Below, piece after piece: positions 27,072 to 36,257 of a stretch of DNA of 64,000 bases (position 1 is the stretch's first letter; each line of letters starts with the position of its first letter). The notes under the pieces were generated by a model. It did not search any database and was not told where the DNA came from. It was given only the letters and a program-made list of their open reading frames with translations. The stretch lies in NCBI GenBank assembly GCA_949290395.1, contig CASERQ010000005.1:49761-113760 (forward strand), in the 5' to 3' direction. This stretch comes from an uncultured bacterium (GTDB taxonomy: Bacteria; Bacillota_I; Bacilli_A; RFN20; CAG-826). Both the position numbers and the translations under genes were made by a program.

Positions 27072-30000
27072 AAAGTTTACACATATTTTTGGTTTACTTA
27101 GTCTTCTTTTAGTTGCTAGTGTTGCAACTGGTCTTTCTATTTGGCATTTCGGAGGAAATACCAAACAAGAAGAAACTATTGAAACAGGACAAAGTGAAGA
27201 AGATAGTCACGTTTATCCTGATAACATATTAGAAAACTATGAGTTTGGTAATAAAAAGAATTTAAACCAAAAATACACATATATTTTCTTTCCTTCAACA
27301 CTTTATAATGAGTTTTATAACGATAGCCAATCTGATTCAGACATTAAAGCGACACCTGAAAAAATATTTGGTTATAACGAAGTTGTTTTAGATGATTTTG
27401 GCAACCCTGTAACCGATGAAAATGGGGTTAGGTATAATATAGTTGATGGTTCTGGACTTGATGGTTATAGTAATTATTATGATTATTTAAAAGAATATTT
27501 AAATGGTCAATCATATTCCTATCTTAAAAATGTTGCTGATGGAAGTGGAAGTCTGTTTACTAGTGATTATCCTGCTCATGGTGGCGTATTGTTTGATTAT
27601 TGGGAAACTAGTGGGTACTATTATTACAACAGATTAGTAATTAATGATCAATACGCATTTAATCATAGAAATTTTTACCAATTTTTAATGACCTATGATC
27701 AAGCAGCTCAAAACAAAAATACTAACTATTGGTCTCGGGATCATAATAGTGGGCTTGGTTACTATCATCATTACAATTACAAACTTAATCAATATTCTTA
27801 TGGTGTGAACCGTAATAATGAAATACTTTCTCCTTATTATCTTCCTAATGATGCTGAATACCCATCTAGTTCTTTCAATGGTACTACTATTCAATACAAT
27901 TTCGGTTTGGACTTGACGTATGATTATATGAATCGTCGAAGTGAAGTTGGAGTTTATATTAGTCGTCTTCAGACAAACGGGGCTTTGAGCACCGAAGACA
28001 ACGAAAATGAAGAATGGGCAAGGAAACGTAATTTTGATGAGCAGCTTCAAGAAAGAAGACAATATCGTAATGACCGTTTTGGTTTTTGGGTTGATTTTTA
28101 TGATTGGAGTGAAACAACAAATAACCCAAATCAAGGGTTAAGAGACCAATATAATCCTTATTCAGGCAGTCGATATCTTCCTATTTCAATTACGGTTAAT
28201 GGTAATTTAACTCCCGATGTAATGGCTCAAATTTTACCAGAAGTGTCTGCTTCTATGTTTGATGATTATAACTACGCTGATTTTACAACTGGTGCTTGGA
28301 TATATAATAGTGGCAACAATAAAGATGCTAATATGAATGCAGTAAATTATTTCAATTCTAAAGACACTAGTAATATTTTTGATATTATGCAAAATCCAGC
28401 TCAATATGCTGATGAAGATGGGGTTATTCGACTATATCCACTTTTTAATAACTCTAAAGGAATGTCTACTAAAAATTTGGGTAATGATAGAGACGCTTTA
28501 AAAGTAACTTTTGATTATAAAGATGAAACAAGCACTGAAGCAAAAATCATCACGCATAAAAAGATGACTTATTCCTCTGAATGGGCAAATGTTAGTGAAT
28601 ATGGACTTGATGTTCGTTATGCAGTTTTGACGAATGTTGATTTAAAGAAAGAATTTTATGACCAAATATCTATAATTGGGCAAATTTCTTATGGTGGAAC
28701 CAGCCCATGGCAAGGCTCTCATCCGTGGAATACTCAATTCTCGATATCTGGTAGTCAGATTGATAGTTTCATAGAAAGCTTTGGAGAAGGTTTATATACA
28801 TTCTATTTGGTTATTGGAAATAGTGCTAAATCTGTGGGGCAAGGTAATGTTCGCTCTTTAGCTGGTATTGAGAATTATTTAACTGGGAATAGTTATCGAA
28901 ATTCATTTCCGAATTTGTTTCAAAAAAATCTATTGACACGGGATGAACTAACAGGCACTAATGACCCTTATTACCGTGACTTTAATATCACTCCTAAGGA
29001 CGCCCAACAAGCACAATCTGAACCTCGTAGACCTATTGCGTTATTTGCTGAAAAAGTTACTAATTTAAGACTTGTTAGCGATATTCCTATTATTGAAAAC
29101 GAAAATGGCACACCATCTGCAAACCAAGATTGGAATGCTATTGACCAAAATGTTCAACAAGGTTTATTAGATGCACATAACTTTATCATAGCTGATGATG
29201 TTACGACTTATGACAAGGATAATGACGGGAATGTTGTTGGTCAAGGTGAAAAAGTTACAAACCCTTATGTCTATTTTATTCAAAATGCTGATTTTAGATA
29301 TGTAAATAACCTTTATTTTCAAATACGTTTTTCTAATCAATATATTGCCGATTCCTTAAGAGTCGTTACTGATTTTGAGGATTATTCAGAAGATCCAATT
29401 CTTGTTCAAGGCGTTAAAGAAGGAACAATAAATACTGGAGCGCCACATCAATTTGTTGATTTTCAAGTAACTAAAGATACGAGACTTGAATTGGAGTCCC
29501 AAAATTCAATAGGTGAATTTTTTATTCAAAATATTGAAAATGTCAAAGGAAGCGATGGCAAAACTAGAAGCGGATTTAAATTAAAAGATTACTATGCTAG
29601 AGGAATTTACGATATTATTCTTGTTTCTAACGGATCCGTGACTTTAGATAACGACAAAACCCAAAGAGTTTATAATATGTACATTAATCGTCATACAAAC
29701 AGTTTTATTAAGCTATTTGATGACGACCCAGGTACTTTTGAATATAACGATGGTAATGTAAAAGGAACTTTTGTCTCGCATAAACAAAAAGGTGAAAGTT
29801 TAGTGAATGGTGAGCCAACTGATGGCTCTGCTTATGCTAGTGCTAGTACAAATTTGATTTGGAATGGTCAAACTTATCTTGGAGAAACTTTAACAACAGC
29901 ATCCGTTGGCACTACTGGTTCGTTTATTGATGCACTCAATAGTTATGGTTTAGACCCATCAAAAACTTACAAAATAGTCGACGCTGTCACTCACGACCCT

Positions 30001-30132
30001 GTGGCTTATTATAAAAATGGTGTTGTTTATAACGCTCATGGAAATACAAGTGGGAATAATACTTTAGACCTCTTCATGGTCCTTAAAAACTACGTTTTAT
30101 ATATTGAAGAGCTCAAAACAACAAGTGCTTAG
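27064..30132 (+). CDS. Large secreted protein C of the SipW-linked operon (1022 residues)
   Basis: GTG start with AGGAGGT at 27050-27056. The N terminus (basic, hydrophobic 8-24, then ATGLSIWHFGG) carries the same motif as A and B. The mature part is Tyr/Asn/Asp-rich, for example GYYHHYNYKLNQYSYGV near 230-250, with no Cys-rich, LPxTG, SLH or recognisable catalytic domain and no C-terminal membrane helix. Possible adhesin or fibre-tip/scaffold protein. It ends at a bidirectional terminator. I do not recognise its family; it may be lineage-specific. Confidence 0.7.
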   Translation: MFKKFTHIFGLLSLLLVASVATGLSIWHFGGNTKQEETIETGQSEEDSHVYPDNILENYEFGNKKNLNQKYTYIFFPSTLYNEFYNDSQSDSDIKATPEKIFGYNEVVLDDFGNPVTDENGVRYNIVDGSGLDGYSNYYDYLKEYLNGQSYSYLKNVADGSGSLFTSDYPAHGGVLFDYWETSGYYYYNRLVINDQYAFNHRNFYQFLMTYDQAAQNKNTNYWSRDHNSGLGYYHHYNYKLNQYSYGVNRNNEILSPYYLPNDAEYPSSSFNGTTIQYNFGLDLTYDYMNRRSEVGVYISRLQTNGALSTEDNENEEWARKRNFDEQLQERRQYRNDRFGFWVDFYDWSETTNNPNQGLRDQYNPYSGSRYLPISITVNGNLTPDVMAQILPEVSASMFDDYNYADFTTGAWIYNSGNNKDANMNAVNYFNSKDTSNIFDIMQNPAQYADEDGVIRLYPLFNNSKGMSTKNLGNDRDALKVTFDYKDETSTEAKIITHKKMTYSSEWANVSEYGLDVRYAVLTNVDLKKEFYDQISIIGQISYGGTSPWQGSHPWNTQFSISGSQIDSFIESFGEGLYTFYLVIGNSAKSVGQGNVRSLAGIENYLTGNSYRNSFPNLFQKNLLTRDELTGTNDPYYRDFNITPKDAQQAQSEPRRPIALFAEKVTNLRLVSDIPIIENENGTPSANQDWNAIDQNVQQGLLDAHNFIIADDVTTYDKDNDGNVVGQGEKVTNPYVYFIQNADFRYVNNLYFQIRFSNQYIADSLRVVTDFEDYSEDPILVQGVKEGTINTGAPHQFVDFQVTKDTRLELESQNSIGEFFIQNIENVKGSDGKTRSGFKLKDYYARGIYDIILVSNGSVTLDNDKTQRVYNMYINRHTNSFIKLFDDDPGTFEYNDGNVKGTFVSHKQKGESLVNGEPTDGSAYASASTNLIWNGQTYLGETLTTASVGTTGSFIDALNSYGLDPSKTYKIVDAVTHDPVAYYKNGVVYNAHGNTSGNNTLDLFMVLKNYVLYIEELKTTSA

Positions 30133-30161
30133 TTTAAAACGATTAATATTATTTCAAAACA

Positions 30162-30192
30162 AAAATCATTCCCATTCTGGGAATGATTTTTT
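30162..30192. terminator. Bidirectional terminator between convergent genes
   Basis: AAAATCATTCCCA (30162-30174) / TGGGAATGATTTT (30178-30190) with loop TTC. T-runs flank it on both strands, so it can serve gene C (+) and the Lys-rich protein (-). Confidence 0.9.
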
Positions 30193-30204
30193 ACTAAAAA
30201 CAAT

Positions 30205-31824
30205 CTATTTAAATGTATAAATAGTTGATATACCTAGAAGTCTTAATCCTGGATCTCCAATTATGAAGTGCTCTGCGTTAACAATAATTCCATTCTTATC
30301 TATAGTAAAGTTATAAGAAGAATCTTTTTCGTCTTTTAAAATATAGACATCATTTTTTTCTGAGTAGTAATAAAGTGTCTTTTTATCATATTGACTAATG
30401 ATGTTTTCTTTAACTTTTGAATCATATGAGAAGTAGTTAACAAAATAATTATCAAATTTGTCTTTTAAATATGATTCAACTTCACTTTCTGAGAAAGTGA
30501 TAGTTTCGTTGTTTGTTTCTTTTACTTTATATTCATCACCAGAATTTTCTAAAGAAGTGATTTCAATAATGTTTTCTTCTTCGCTAGTAAAGGTAGTTTC
30601 CTTATAGTAATAGACGTCATTTATATTAGAATATTCAATTTCTAGAGTTAAAGAAGAATCTCCAGTTTGGGATTCTGTATAATCAAAACTTAAAGTTTTA
30701 AGAGAATTAAAGAAGTTTTCTTTAGTTAAGAAATTATCTTTATTTATATCTTCTTCATTTATTTCTTTAATGTCGCCATCTTGTCTATTTAGAATTATTG
30801 GAAGAGCAATAGCTAACGCTAAAACAACTACAAAAGAAATAGAAAGTACTAATGTAGGAATGAGTTTATTTTTCTTAGAAGTATTAGTTTTTTCATTACT
30901 TTCAGATTTAATAACTTCAATTGGTTTATTATCAATTGTTATTATGTTTTGATTTTCCTTATTTTCTTTATTTTCTGAAGAATCTAGATGTTCTGCAAGG
31001 TTTTTGTCAGAAACAGGAGAAGTATCTTCTACCTCAACGCTAGTTTTATCTTCTAATTTCTCTTCAATTTTGTCTTCATCTATTTGCTTGATCTCTTCTT
31101 TTTCTTGAGGTGCTTTATCTTTTTCTTCGTTTTCTAAAGAATTAGTTTCTTCTTTGGAATCTAAATTTTCAGGGGTTTCCTCTTTTTCTTTAGGATGAAG
31201 AACAGTATCAATGACATCTAATTTTTTGTTTTCGTTATTTTCTTTTTCCTTTTTATTTTCTTCTTTTTCTGGATCAAGAATTTCCGGGTTATCGATAACT
31301 TCTTTTTTGCTTTCTTCATCGTTTTTAACTTCTTTGAGTTCTTGCTCCTTTAAAGAGACAAGAGAGTTATCTGTAACTACTTGTAAGCTTTTATTACTTT
31401 CTTCTTTATCGTTTTTAACTTCAGTCAAATTTAAAGAAGAATTATCTTTTTCCTCGTTTAAAACAGGTAGAGCGATAATATTAGACGTCTCATCCGTTTT
31501 AATAGTATCTTTCTTTTTATTAGTGGTTTCTTTTGGTTTGTTAATCTTCTTAGTAGTTGTAGCTTCTTTAGACCTTGTAGTCTTTTTCTTAGAAGTAGAT
31601 TTTTTCTTTGCGCTTGTTGTGGAAGTTTTCTTTTTTGACATAGTTGAAGTGCTTTTCTTCTTAGAACTTGTCTTTTTTGTTGAACTCTTCTTTGTGGTTC
31701 CTTTCTTTTTCTCAGTCTCTTCTTTTGCCTCAACTAATTCTTTTCCATCAACAAAAACGCTATGAGATTTATCATCGCCATAATCTTCTTCAATAATGAT
31801 TGTAGTGCGTCTTTTCTTTGGCAT
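30205..31824 (-). CDS. Single-pass membrane protein with H1-like Lys/Ser/Thr-rich cytoplasmic tail
   Basis: 539 residues. Residues ~35-115 are dense in K, S and T (KKSSTKKTSSKKKSTS type), like histone H1 or bacterial Hc1 tails; ~120-315 are acidic and Glu/Asn-rich; one helix spans about 320-344; the last ~190 residues form a soluble domain with Ser/Glu/Tyr-rich beta segments. The basic part should be cytoplasmic, so the protein may tether nucleic acid or another polyanion to the membrane. No known family was recognised. Low-complexity sequence makes other frames look open. No Shine-Dalgarno; a -10 lies 16 bases from the ATG. Confidence 0.7.
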   Translation of the reverse strand: MPKKRRTTIIIEEDYGDDKSHSVFVDGKELVEAKEETEKKKGTTKKSSTKKTSSKKKSTSTMSKKKTSTTSAKKKSTSKKKTTRSKEATTTKKINKPKETTNKKKDTIKTDETSNIIALPVLNEEKDNSSLNLTEVKNDKEESNKSLQVVTDNSLVSLKEQELKEVKNDEESKKEVIDNPEILDPEKEENKKEKENNENKKLDVIDTVLHPKEKEETPENLDSKEETNSLENEEKDKAPQEKEEIKQIDEDKIEEKLEDKTSVEVEDTSPVSDKNLAEHLDSSENKENKENQNIITIDNKPIEVIKSESNEKTNTSKKNKLIPTLVLSISFVVVLALAIALPIILNRQDGDIKEINEEDINKDNFLTKENFFNSLKTLSFDYTESQTGDSSLTLEIEYSNINDVYYYKETTFTSEEENIIEITSLENSGDEYKVKETNNETITFSESEVESYLKDKFDNYFVNYFSYDSKVKENIISQYDKKTLYYYSEKNDVYILKDEKDSSYNFTIDKNGIIVNAEHFIIGDPGLRLLGISTIYTFK

Positions 31825-31839
31825 AAACTTTATGAGTTA

Positions 31840-31869
31840 ATTATAGCCTATTTATCGAATTTTAGCCAA
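31840..31869 (-). promoter_or_regulatory. Promoter of the Lys-rich membrane protein
   Basis: On the minus strand TATAAT (31845-31840) and TTGGCT (31869-31864) are spaced 18 bases. The transcript would start only about 10 bases before the ATG at 31824, where no Shine-Dalgarno is seen. Confidence 0.55.
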
Positions 31870-31886
31870 AAATCGTTCGCTTTAAA

Positions 31887-31915
31887 TTGTATTATAAATT
31901 TTTTAAATTTATAAT
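31887..31915 (+). promoter_or_regulatory. Promoter of the GT2 operon, probably leaderless
   Basis: TATAAT at 31910-31915 with TTGTAT at 31887-31892 (17-base spacing). Transcription would begin near 31921-31923, at or next to the ATG at 31924. Confidence 0.5.
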
Positions 31916-31923
31916 TTTACTAT

Positions 31924-33237
31924 ATGGATTACCAAACAATTGTTAACTGGATAGATATAGCGCTAGTTTTAGCACTTATTTTCTTTTGTTGTTTTCTTTG
32001 GTATTATTTTTTATTTTTTGCATCCGCTAGTAAAAGACCAAAGCTTTTACCAAAAGCTTTAAAATATGCTAGATTTGCAGTTTTAATTCCTGCAAGAAAC
32101 GAATCTAAAGTTATTAAAAATATCTTAACAGCTTTAAGTAAACAAAATTATCCTCGTGATTATTTTGAAGTTTTTGTTATTGTTGAAAGCGAAGATGATC
32201 CAACAGTAGAAATTACAAAAAGCTTTGGATTTAAAGTTGTAGTCAGAAAGAATTTAGAAAATAGAAGAACAAAAGGTTTTGCTCTTGATGATGCTTATCA
32301 AGAAATTAAAAGAAGTGAAGAGGACTTTGATGCTTTTATGATTTTTGATGCCGATAACGTTATGGCTCAAAATTATCTTTCTTTAATGAATGATGTTTAT
32401 CAAGCGGGCTATCAAGTCGGAGTTGGCTATCGTAGTTTTACAAACGCTACTAAAAACTGGGTTTGTGGATGTAGTGCAACTCTTTTTTCATTCATGAATC
32501 AATTTACTTCAAAGGGAAGAAGTTTCTTTTTTGAAAAAGCAACTTTAACTGGAACTGGATATTTCATTGTTAAAGAGATTGTTGACAATGAAGGCGGATG
32601 GATATGGAATGGGATGACGGAAGACGTCCAGCTTACAACATATTGCTACTATCATAACGTAAGAATGCATTATTATCCTTTTGCTAAATATTTTGATGAA
32701 CAACCAGATAAATTTAGAACACTTAATAAACAACATGTTCGTTGGTTGTGGGGATTTTTTGCTTCTAGAAAAGCATTTAAGAAAAATACCAATGTATATC
32801 CTATTAAAAGCAAAGCTAAAAGAACTTTAGCTTTAATTGAATATAATTCATCAATTTATCCTTTTATTATTTATACCGTTATTACTTTTTTATGTAGCCT
32901 TGCTTCTTTTGGTTTATTTATTGCAAGTTGTTTTGAAGCTCCTGAATATTCAGGATGGTTACTAGCTCACGCAATTTTCCAATTCTCAATTTTATATCTA
33001 ATCTTTATATTTATTAGCGCGTTTACAATTGCAATAGATAACAAAAATCTTAAATTCTCTGCTTCACAATGTATTACTATTTGTTTAACCTATATGGTAT
33101 TTTTCTCAAGTTTTCTCCTAGCACTATTTGATGGCTTGTTCCATAAAAAGAAAAGAACTGATTGGTCTACTATAGAACATAAAGGTGATATTATTGATCA
33201 CGACGCATTGGAGAGTGAAAATGGCAAAAGAAAGTAA
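31924..33237 (+). CDS. Membrane-bound processive-type family 2 glycosyltransferase
   Basis: 437 residues. A helix (about 10-32), the GT2 catalytic domain with the D-A-D at 142-144, a later T-E-D at 232-234 and Q-H-V-R-W at 270-274, then three to four helices (300-400). The D,D,D,QxxRW set is that of membrane synthases such as cellulose, hyaluronan or glycolipid synthases, so it probably makes a polymer or a lipid-linked glycan at the cytoplasmic membrane. It overlaps the following acyltransferase gene by 17 bases. No Shine-Dalgarno precedes it (see the promoter entry). Confidence 0.85.
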   Translation: MDYQTIVNWIDIALVLALIFFCCFLWYYFLFFASASKRPKLLPKALKYARFAVLIPARNESKVIKNILTALSKQNYPRDYFEVFVIVESEDDPTVEITKSFGFKVVVRKNLENRRTKGFALDDAYQEIKRSEEDFDAFMIFDADNVMAQNYLSLMNDVYQAGYQVGVGYRSFTNATKNWVCGCSATLFSFMNQFTSKGRSFFFEKATLTGTGYFIVKEIVDNEGGWIWNGMTEDVQLTTYCYYHNVRMHYYPFAKYFDEQPDKFRTLNKQHVRWLWGFFASRKAFKKNTNVYPIKSKAKRTLALIEYNSSIYPFIIYTVITFLCSLASFGLFIASCFEAPEYSGWLLAHAIFQFSILYLIFIFISAFTIAIDNKNLKFSASQCITICLTYMVFFSSFLLALFDGLFHKKKRTDWSTIEHKGDIIDHDALESENGKRK

Positions 33238-34039
33238 AGGTCATATATTCTACTATAAAGATGAATTAAATGATGACTTTGAAAAAACTAAGACTTTAAA
33301 AAGAATAGAATTACCAAAAGACTATAAATATATTCATACAAATATATTTTTTAGAGCATTTTCTTTTTGGCTTTATTGGTTTGTTGCTTTACCAGTTTTA
33401 GGCTTAATTACTCTATTTGGCGGAATAAGCGTAAAAGGAAAAAACAAAATTAAAAAACTTAAAAAAGAAGGGGGGTTTGGCGCATATTTTTATATGAATC
33501 ACACATCTTTTTGGGATATGATAGTGATTCAAGTTCGTGTTGCTGGATTTAAAAGATGTAATATTATTGGCTACACTGATACACTTACTCTTCCTCGATT
33601 TGTTCGTTTTTTAGCTATTGCTTTAGGATTTGTACCTTTACCAAGTTCTTTAAAAGATTTTAGAAAATTTGAAGAGTGCTTAAAGCACACAAAAGATAAA
33701 AAAAGATTTATGATTATATTTCCTGAAGCTCATATTTGGCCTTATTACACGAAGATTAGACCATTTATTGCAACTTCCTTTAAATATCCTGCAAAGCTCG
33801 AAGCTCCAGCTGTGCCTTTAGTAACCTGTTACACCAAAAGAAAAATTTCTAAAAAACCAAAAATTACAATTAGAGTAGGCGATCCTGTCTATCCTAAAAA
33901 AGAATTAAGTTTAAATGAAAACAAAGATTATATGAGAAATGAGTGTTATAAAACTATGTGTGATATAGCAAGTAAACACTCAACATACTCATATTATGTA
34001 TATAAGAAGGTAGAAGATGATGAAGTTAAAACCAATTAG
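33221..34039 (+). CDS. PlsC-like lysophospholipid acyltransferase family protein
   Basis: 272 residues from ATG 33221, preceded by GGAGAG. One to two N-terminal helices, then the acyltransferase signature N-H-T-S-F-W-D with His94 and Asp99 (the H-x4-D site), and later FPEAHIWP, a relaxed form of the F-P-E-G motif. This is the 1-acylglycerol-3-phosphate acyltransferase superfamily. Being overlapped by a membrane glycosyltransferase it may acylate a glycolipid or lipoglycan rather than lysophosphatidic acid. The G-to-A change in the second motif is unusual. Confidence 0.8.
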   Translation: MAKESKGHIFYYKDELNDDFEKTKTLKRIELPKDYKYIHTNIFFRAFSFWLYWFVALPVLGLITLFGGISVKGKNKIKKLKKEGGFGAYFYMNHTSFWDMIVIQVRVAGFKRCNIIGYTDTLTLPRFVRFLAIALGFVPLPSSLKDFRKFEECLKHTKDKKRFMIIFPEAHIWPYYTKIRPFIATSFKYPAKLEAPAVPLVTCYTKRKISKKPKITIRVGDPVYPKKELSLNENKDYMRNECYKTMCDIASKHSTYSYYVYKKVEDDEVKTN

Positions 34040-34802
34040 AAAAAGACAAGCAAAGTATGTTATCTCAAGAAACTTTTATTCTCATTTAGCTTTTTATATT
34101 CTTTTTTCTTTGTTTATATTAGCTGTTCTAATTTTTTCTATTACTAGTGTTTCATATCTTGCAGGTGTACCAACAAGTTCTTTTCCATTAGATGCTTGCG
34201 ATAAAGCAAGTGAAGATTTTAACTATTTTTATTGTTTAATAATTGATGCAAAAGATTCACCATTTTTTAATTCAATTTTCTATTTCTTACTTGTTCTTAT
34301 AATTGTTGCAATCTTAGCTTTAATTATTTTAAATGTTATCTTTATTGTTAATAGATTCTACTTTGTGCGACTTGTAAAAGAAAAAAGCTTCGGAGCAGTT
34401 ATATATAAAATAGAAAATAATAAGATTTTTTATCTTTTACTTAAGATGGGCTATGGACATACTTCTTTATGTAAAGGACATCAAGAAGAAGGAGAAAGTG
34501 ATGAAGAAACTGCTATAAGAGAAATTAAAGAAGAAACAAGTTTAGATGTTAAACTTGATACTTCCTTTAAAATCAAAATTACTTATAGTCCAAGTGAACT
34601 TTCTTTAAAAGATGTTTATTTTTATCTAGCTACACCAATTGATACAAGTGTTGTTCCAAAAGATGAACACGATAATGAAGTTGACTCATTAGAGTGGTGC
34701 GACTTTGATGAAGCAATGTATAAAATAACTTACGACTCGGATAGAAACGTACTTTATAAAGCACATAAACATATTCTTAAAAATTTTTCTGAGAAGAAAT
34801 AA
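34017..34802 (+). CDS. Membrane-anchored Nudix hydrolase
   Basis: 261 residues, overlapping the acyltransferase gene by 23 bases. Two helices (about 22-47 and 84-112) precede a soluble Nudix domain, whose box GHQEEGESDEETAIREIKEE (about residues 156-175) has the G-x5-E-x7-R-E-U-x-E-E spacing with the final Gly changed to Ser. Nudix enzymes hydrolyse nucleoside-diphosphate compounds. Anchoring it to the membrane is unusual and may direct it to a nucleotide-sugar or lipid diphosphate. AGAAGG precedes the start. Confidence 0.8.
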   Translation: MMKLKPIRKRQAKYVISRNFYSHLAFYILFSLFILAVLIFSITSVSYLAGVPTSSFPLDACDKASEDFNYFYCLIIDAKDSPFFNSIFYFLLVLIIVAILALIILNVIFIVNRFYFVRLVKEKSFGAVIYKIENNKIFYLLLKMGYGHTSLCKGHQEEGESDEETAIREIKEETSLDVKLDTSFKIKITYSPSELSLKDVYFYLATPIDTSVVPKDEHDNEVDSLEWCDFDEAMYKITYDSDRNVLYKAHKHILKNFSEKK

Positions 34803-34955
34803 AAAGAAGTAATTAGCCTTTTAGGGAGTTTATTTTTATGAGTTAATAAAGTAAAAACTTTGCAAATTATTTTTTTGACGAAATTTAATAGGCGAACTTG
34901 GTTATTTAGGAGTGTAGAAAGTAGATCTTCCAGCGCCATGTTTTTTCCTAAAAAA

Positions 34956-34998
34956 ATTCTTTTCTCCTAATTTGTATATTATTCTAGGAGAAAAGAAT
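34956..34998 (-). terminator. Terminator of the AraC-family gene
   Basis: On the minus strand a perfect 14-bp stem (arms 34998-34985 and 34969-34956, 15-base loop) is followed by TTTTTT. It lies about 45 bases after the stop at 35044. Confidence 0.75.
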
Positions 34999-35043
34999 AC
35001 TCACCATTTAAGAGTAAAATTTTAAGATTTATAGATTTTTCAT

Positions 35044-36248
35044 TTAATTAATATTGTTATTTTTGTTTTTGCGGTACTCAATAGGAGTTAGCCCATACTC
35101 CTTTTTAAATACATTTTGAAAATAACTTTGAGAAGAAAAATTTAGGATGATACTAATATCCAAAACAGAATTTGAAGAGAATTCTAAAAGATTTTTTGCT
35201 TCTTCAAGTTTAACTTTGGTAATGTATTTTCCTAAACTTATTCCGGTTTCTTTTTTGAAATTAGTTAAAAAAGAAGTTCGTCCTCTTTGCACACTATTTA
35301 AGACATCATCTAAATTAATGTGATTTGTAACATTACTTTTAATGAAGTCTATTGCTCTTAAAGTATCGCGTGAAAAATTGGATTCCTTTTTTACGCTTCT
35401 AACTTTTTTAGTGAAATTCATTACAGCAAGCATTCTAAGATTGCTTATAGCTTCAATTGAATTAAGCTTTTCACATTCCTGTGTGTAGAAATCTATTAAA
35501 TTATAAGCATCTTCAACACCAACCCCGCCTTTAATTAAAGGTCCTTTTCCTAAAACAGCAATTAAACCAATAAAAAGATTTTTTTGTTGTCTTAACTGAG
35601 TCTCGGCTAACTTTCCTTCACTAAATTTAACGTTTTTTGCGATATAGTTAAAAAAGTTTTCTAATCCTTCTATATCTCCGTTTTCAATAAATCTAGATAG
35701 TCTTTGTTCAAGTTCGTAGGTACCATGAGTTCTATTCTCATAACTTTCTTTAATAAAATTCTGAGCACGTTCTTGATCTAATGCTGGTTCCATCTCTTTA
35801 GTTTGAGAAAAAAAGCATCAACTATATTGATGTCTTCGTCGTTTAATAAATAATTTAAAAGAGAAGAAAAATGTAAAAAAGTTATATAGTTTGCAGAAGT
35901 TGAATCATAGATTTTGCTCTCTAATGTATCTATTTCAGCGTTTGTTAATGAATAAAAATATTTAATATTAGCAATTGCTTTTTCATCTAAATCTTTAATG
36001 ATAAAAGGGCCGACGATTATTTTGTTGTTACTCTTTTTATCTATTATTAGGTTATATATTCCAAGTTGGCCTTCTTTTTTTATGAATGTTTTGTTTTCTT
36101 CGACTCCCAAAAAATATTTATAGATTTTAGGATAAAATTCATTTGAAGCATAAAGTTTTATTAACTTATCATCCTCACTATAAAGTGCCATCTCAATGTG
36201 ATTTATAGCATAAAGTTTATCTAATAATTTTGTAAGATGATTGTTCAT
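35044..36248 (-). pseudogene. AraC-family regulator split by a frameshift in an A/T7 run
   Basis: Two overlapping minus-strand frames form one ~400-residue regulator: 36248-35778 (156 residues, ligand-type N-terminal domain) and 35793-35044 (linker and a C-terminal double helix-turn-helix, FLTNFKKETGISLGKYI ... YFQNVFKKEYGLTPIEYR). The break lies at T7 (plus-strand A7 at 35808-35814): one extra T would give D-A-F-F-S-Q-T-K-E-M and restore one frame. It may be phase-variable, a slippage site, a real lesion or a sequencing error. It is divergent from the glycosidase operon, which it probably controlled. Confidence 0.75.
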
Positions 36249-36257
36249 ATGAATAAA

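Noticed and set aside
31211..31765. Open frame of 184 residues on the plus strand
   Set aside because: It is the antisense of the low-complexity Lys/Ser/Glu region of the minus-strand membrane protein, which gives long spurious frames.
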